Assembly: GCA_002633005.1 (NCBI GenBank)
Contig: NMRA01000026.1
Span: 319,407-344,391 of the forward strand
Source: Phoronis australis
Lineage: Eukaryota; Phoronida; Phoronidae
Direction of reading: 5' to 3'
DNA: 24,985 nt
Shown: one piece after another, positions 1 through 24,985 of the stretch
How positions within the stretch are numbered: position 1 is the first letter of the stretch
Layout: every line of letters begins with the position of its first letter
Notes under the pieces: model-generated
Databases searched by the model: none
Seen by the model: the letters and a program-made list of their open reading frames with translations, nothing else
What the model was told of the DNA's origin: nothing
Position numbers and translations under genes: made by a program

Positions 1-92
1 CAACAAGCCTCGGCAGCGACAACTCGTGCGTGATGCGAAGTTACTGATATGCTAATTCAACACTCTTTTAAGGTGCAGCAGGCAAAAATTAT

Positions 93-98
93 TTTAAT
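93..98 (-). promoter_or_regulatory. possible ATTAAA polyadenylation signal
   Basis: TTTAAT on the plus strand reads ATTAAA on the coding strand, about 280 nt past the proposed stop. No AATAAA is present between the stop and the left edge. The stretch 1-379 would then be 3' UTR and downstream sequence; nothing else is seen in it. Confidence 0.3.
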
Positions 99-379
99 TC
101 AAAATCTGTGTTCCCACTCTTGATGGGCTTGACAGCGCAATTACGTGTAAACTGATGTCCACTTTCGATAAAATAGTTTCTACTTTACAACTTTTGCTAA
201 AAATAAGTTGACAAAAAGTAGTTATTTTTTGGACTTAAAAATTATAAAACACTAAGTGAACTAGGTGTTAACACATTTCAAAAGTTCTTTAGTTCCTCTT
301 GCTCTTTGTCCCTTTGCAAGTGACTTTGGAGGGCTGGTGACTGCTGGAGACTGTTCTTCTCTTCGTCCACCAGGGGTCG

Positions 380-24262
<23,883 letters not shown>

Positions 24263-24985
24263 CTGAAACAAACGCGAAACATTGTCATTATCACATTACT
24301 TTGCGGACGAAATTTGCCAATGCAAGACTAACAACCAATCTTCAGTGGATGGAGGTAACAAGCACACGTGCTATTATTCCTCCTCTGGAGAATCATGAAA
24401 CCCTATCAACAGACTAACTTTTTCAGAGAACACTGATTATCATACGAATGCCAGCATCTGAGCTTGTACCAATTTTCAGAAACGGACACTTTTTCAGACA
24501 CCTTTTTGCCACAAATTCTACAAGAAAATGTAAGACATTTGCATGAATTGATGATTTGTAATTATAAAATAACAAAAACACAAAGCAAAACCGATTGTTC
24601 CCCTTTAAGGGAAATCAGCTCAAAAGCAGGACTACGAGACATACTGTTAGGGAGGACAATCAAAAAGTAGGTCACGGTGCTCCATATATGCCTCCGTGTA
24701 AAACCCACGTCGGTAAATTACCCGATTTCAGACTTCAAAGTTAACTATAAGACAATTTTGTGTTATAAATCGTTACCTTAGTCTTTATTTGTAAGTTTGT
24801 AGTCTTTTTGTATCAAATTAGCGCTGATAAATCATTTTTTGTAAGCTTTTTTTAGCGCACGATTTTCCGCCATGCGATCAACTTTCGAAAAAGTACCTCT
24901 TGTTCCTCCTATCCAAAAGAGCACTATACTCTCAAATACAAACATGAAATTTGGACAGGATGTAGTTTAGATGCGTGCGCATCTC
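24263..24985. other. upstream intron, 5' gene end not resolved
   Basis: AT-rich sequence upstream of the first visible exon. A 12-nt candidate at 24897-24908 (coding EEQE, flanked by AG and GTACTT) fits phase 0 but is too short to claim. No promoter or start codon is recognised. Confidence 0.35.

Noticed and set aside
24897-24908. 12-nt micro-exon coding EEQE before exon 1
   Set aside because: Fits phase 0 and has AG/GT flanks, but such a short match is expected by chance.

Overview
This window is a piece of an intron-rich animal nuclear genome, probably from a marine invertebrate. The evidence is many short exons with GT-AG introns, abundant small DNA transposon relics, a tRNA-derived SINE family, minisatellites and no prokaryotic gene organisation. 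The species cannot be named from the sequence. Almost the whole window is one gene on the minus strand. It encodes a long coiled-coil protein that I recognise as an orthologue of vertebrate CCDC171 (coiled-coil domain-containing protein 171), whose molecular role is, to my knowledge, poorly defined.

I could chain 27 coding exons, from 24262 down to the stop codon at 380-382. All introns are GT-AG, every splice phase is compatible, and the joined coding length is 3963 nt (1320 codons plus stop). The human protein is about 1326 residues as I recall it, so only a short N-terminal part should lie beyond the right edge. The start codon and promoter are not seen. The first 27 residues or so at the C terminus come from a small last exon, and two other small exons before it were placed by splice-site and phase logic rather than by homology.

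Region by region (minus-strand order): 24.3-19.7 kb holds the N-terminal coiled coil in eight short exons, including a 41-nt micro-exon; 18.9-13.2 kb holds the middle coiled coil; 12.9-9.6 kb encodes a central part that is less coiled-coil-like and more hydrophobic; 8.4-3.1 kb holds the C-terminal coiled coil; 2.2-0.38 kb holds a polar, serine/arginine-rich tail. A possible ATTAAA polyadenylation signal follows at 93-98.

The introns contain palindromic and TIR-bearing MITE-like elements (2299-2586, 3742-4311, 7750-8095, 7190-7371, 18133-18293), three copies of one SINE family (9105-9235, 20811-20868, 20923-21070) and at least seven tandem arrays. The most unusual pattern is that several arrays begin directly at the 5' splice site of an exon and repeat donor-like sequence (after exons 2, 14, 15 and 21). 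In introns 14 and 15, decayed copies of the preceding exon's 3' end lie further inside the intron. This suggests recurrent local duplication seeded at exon-intron borders. I found no multi-gene system, CRISPR, operon or viral gene.
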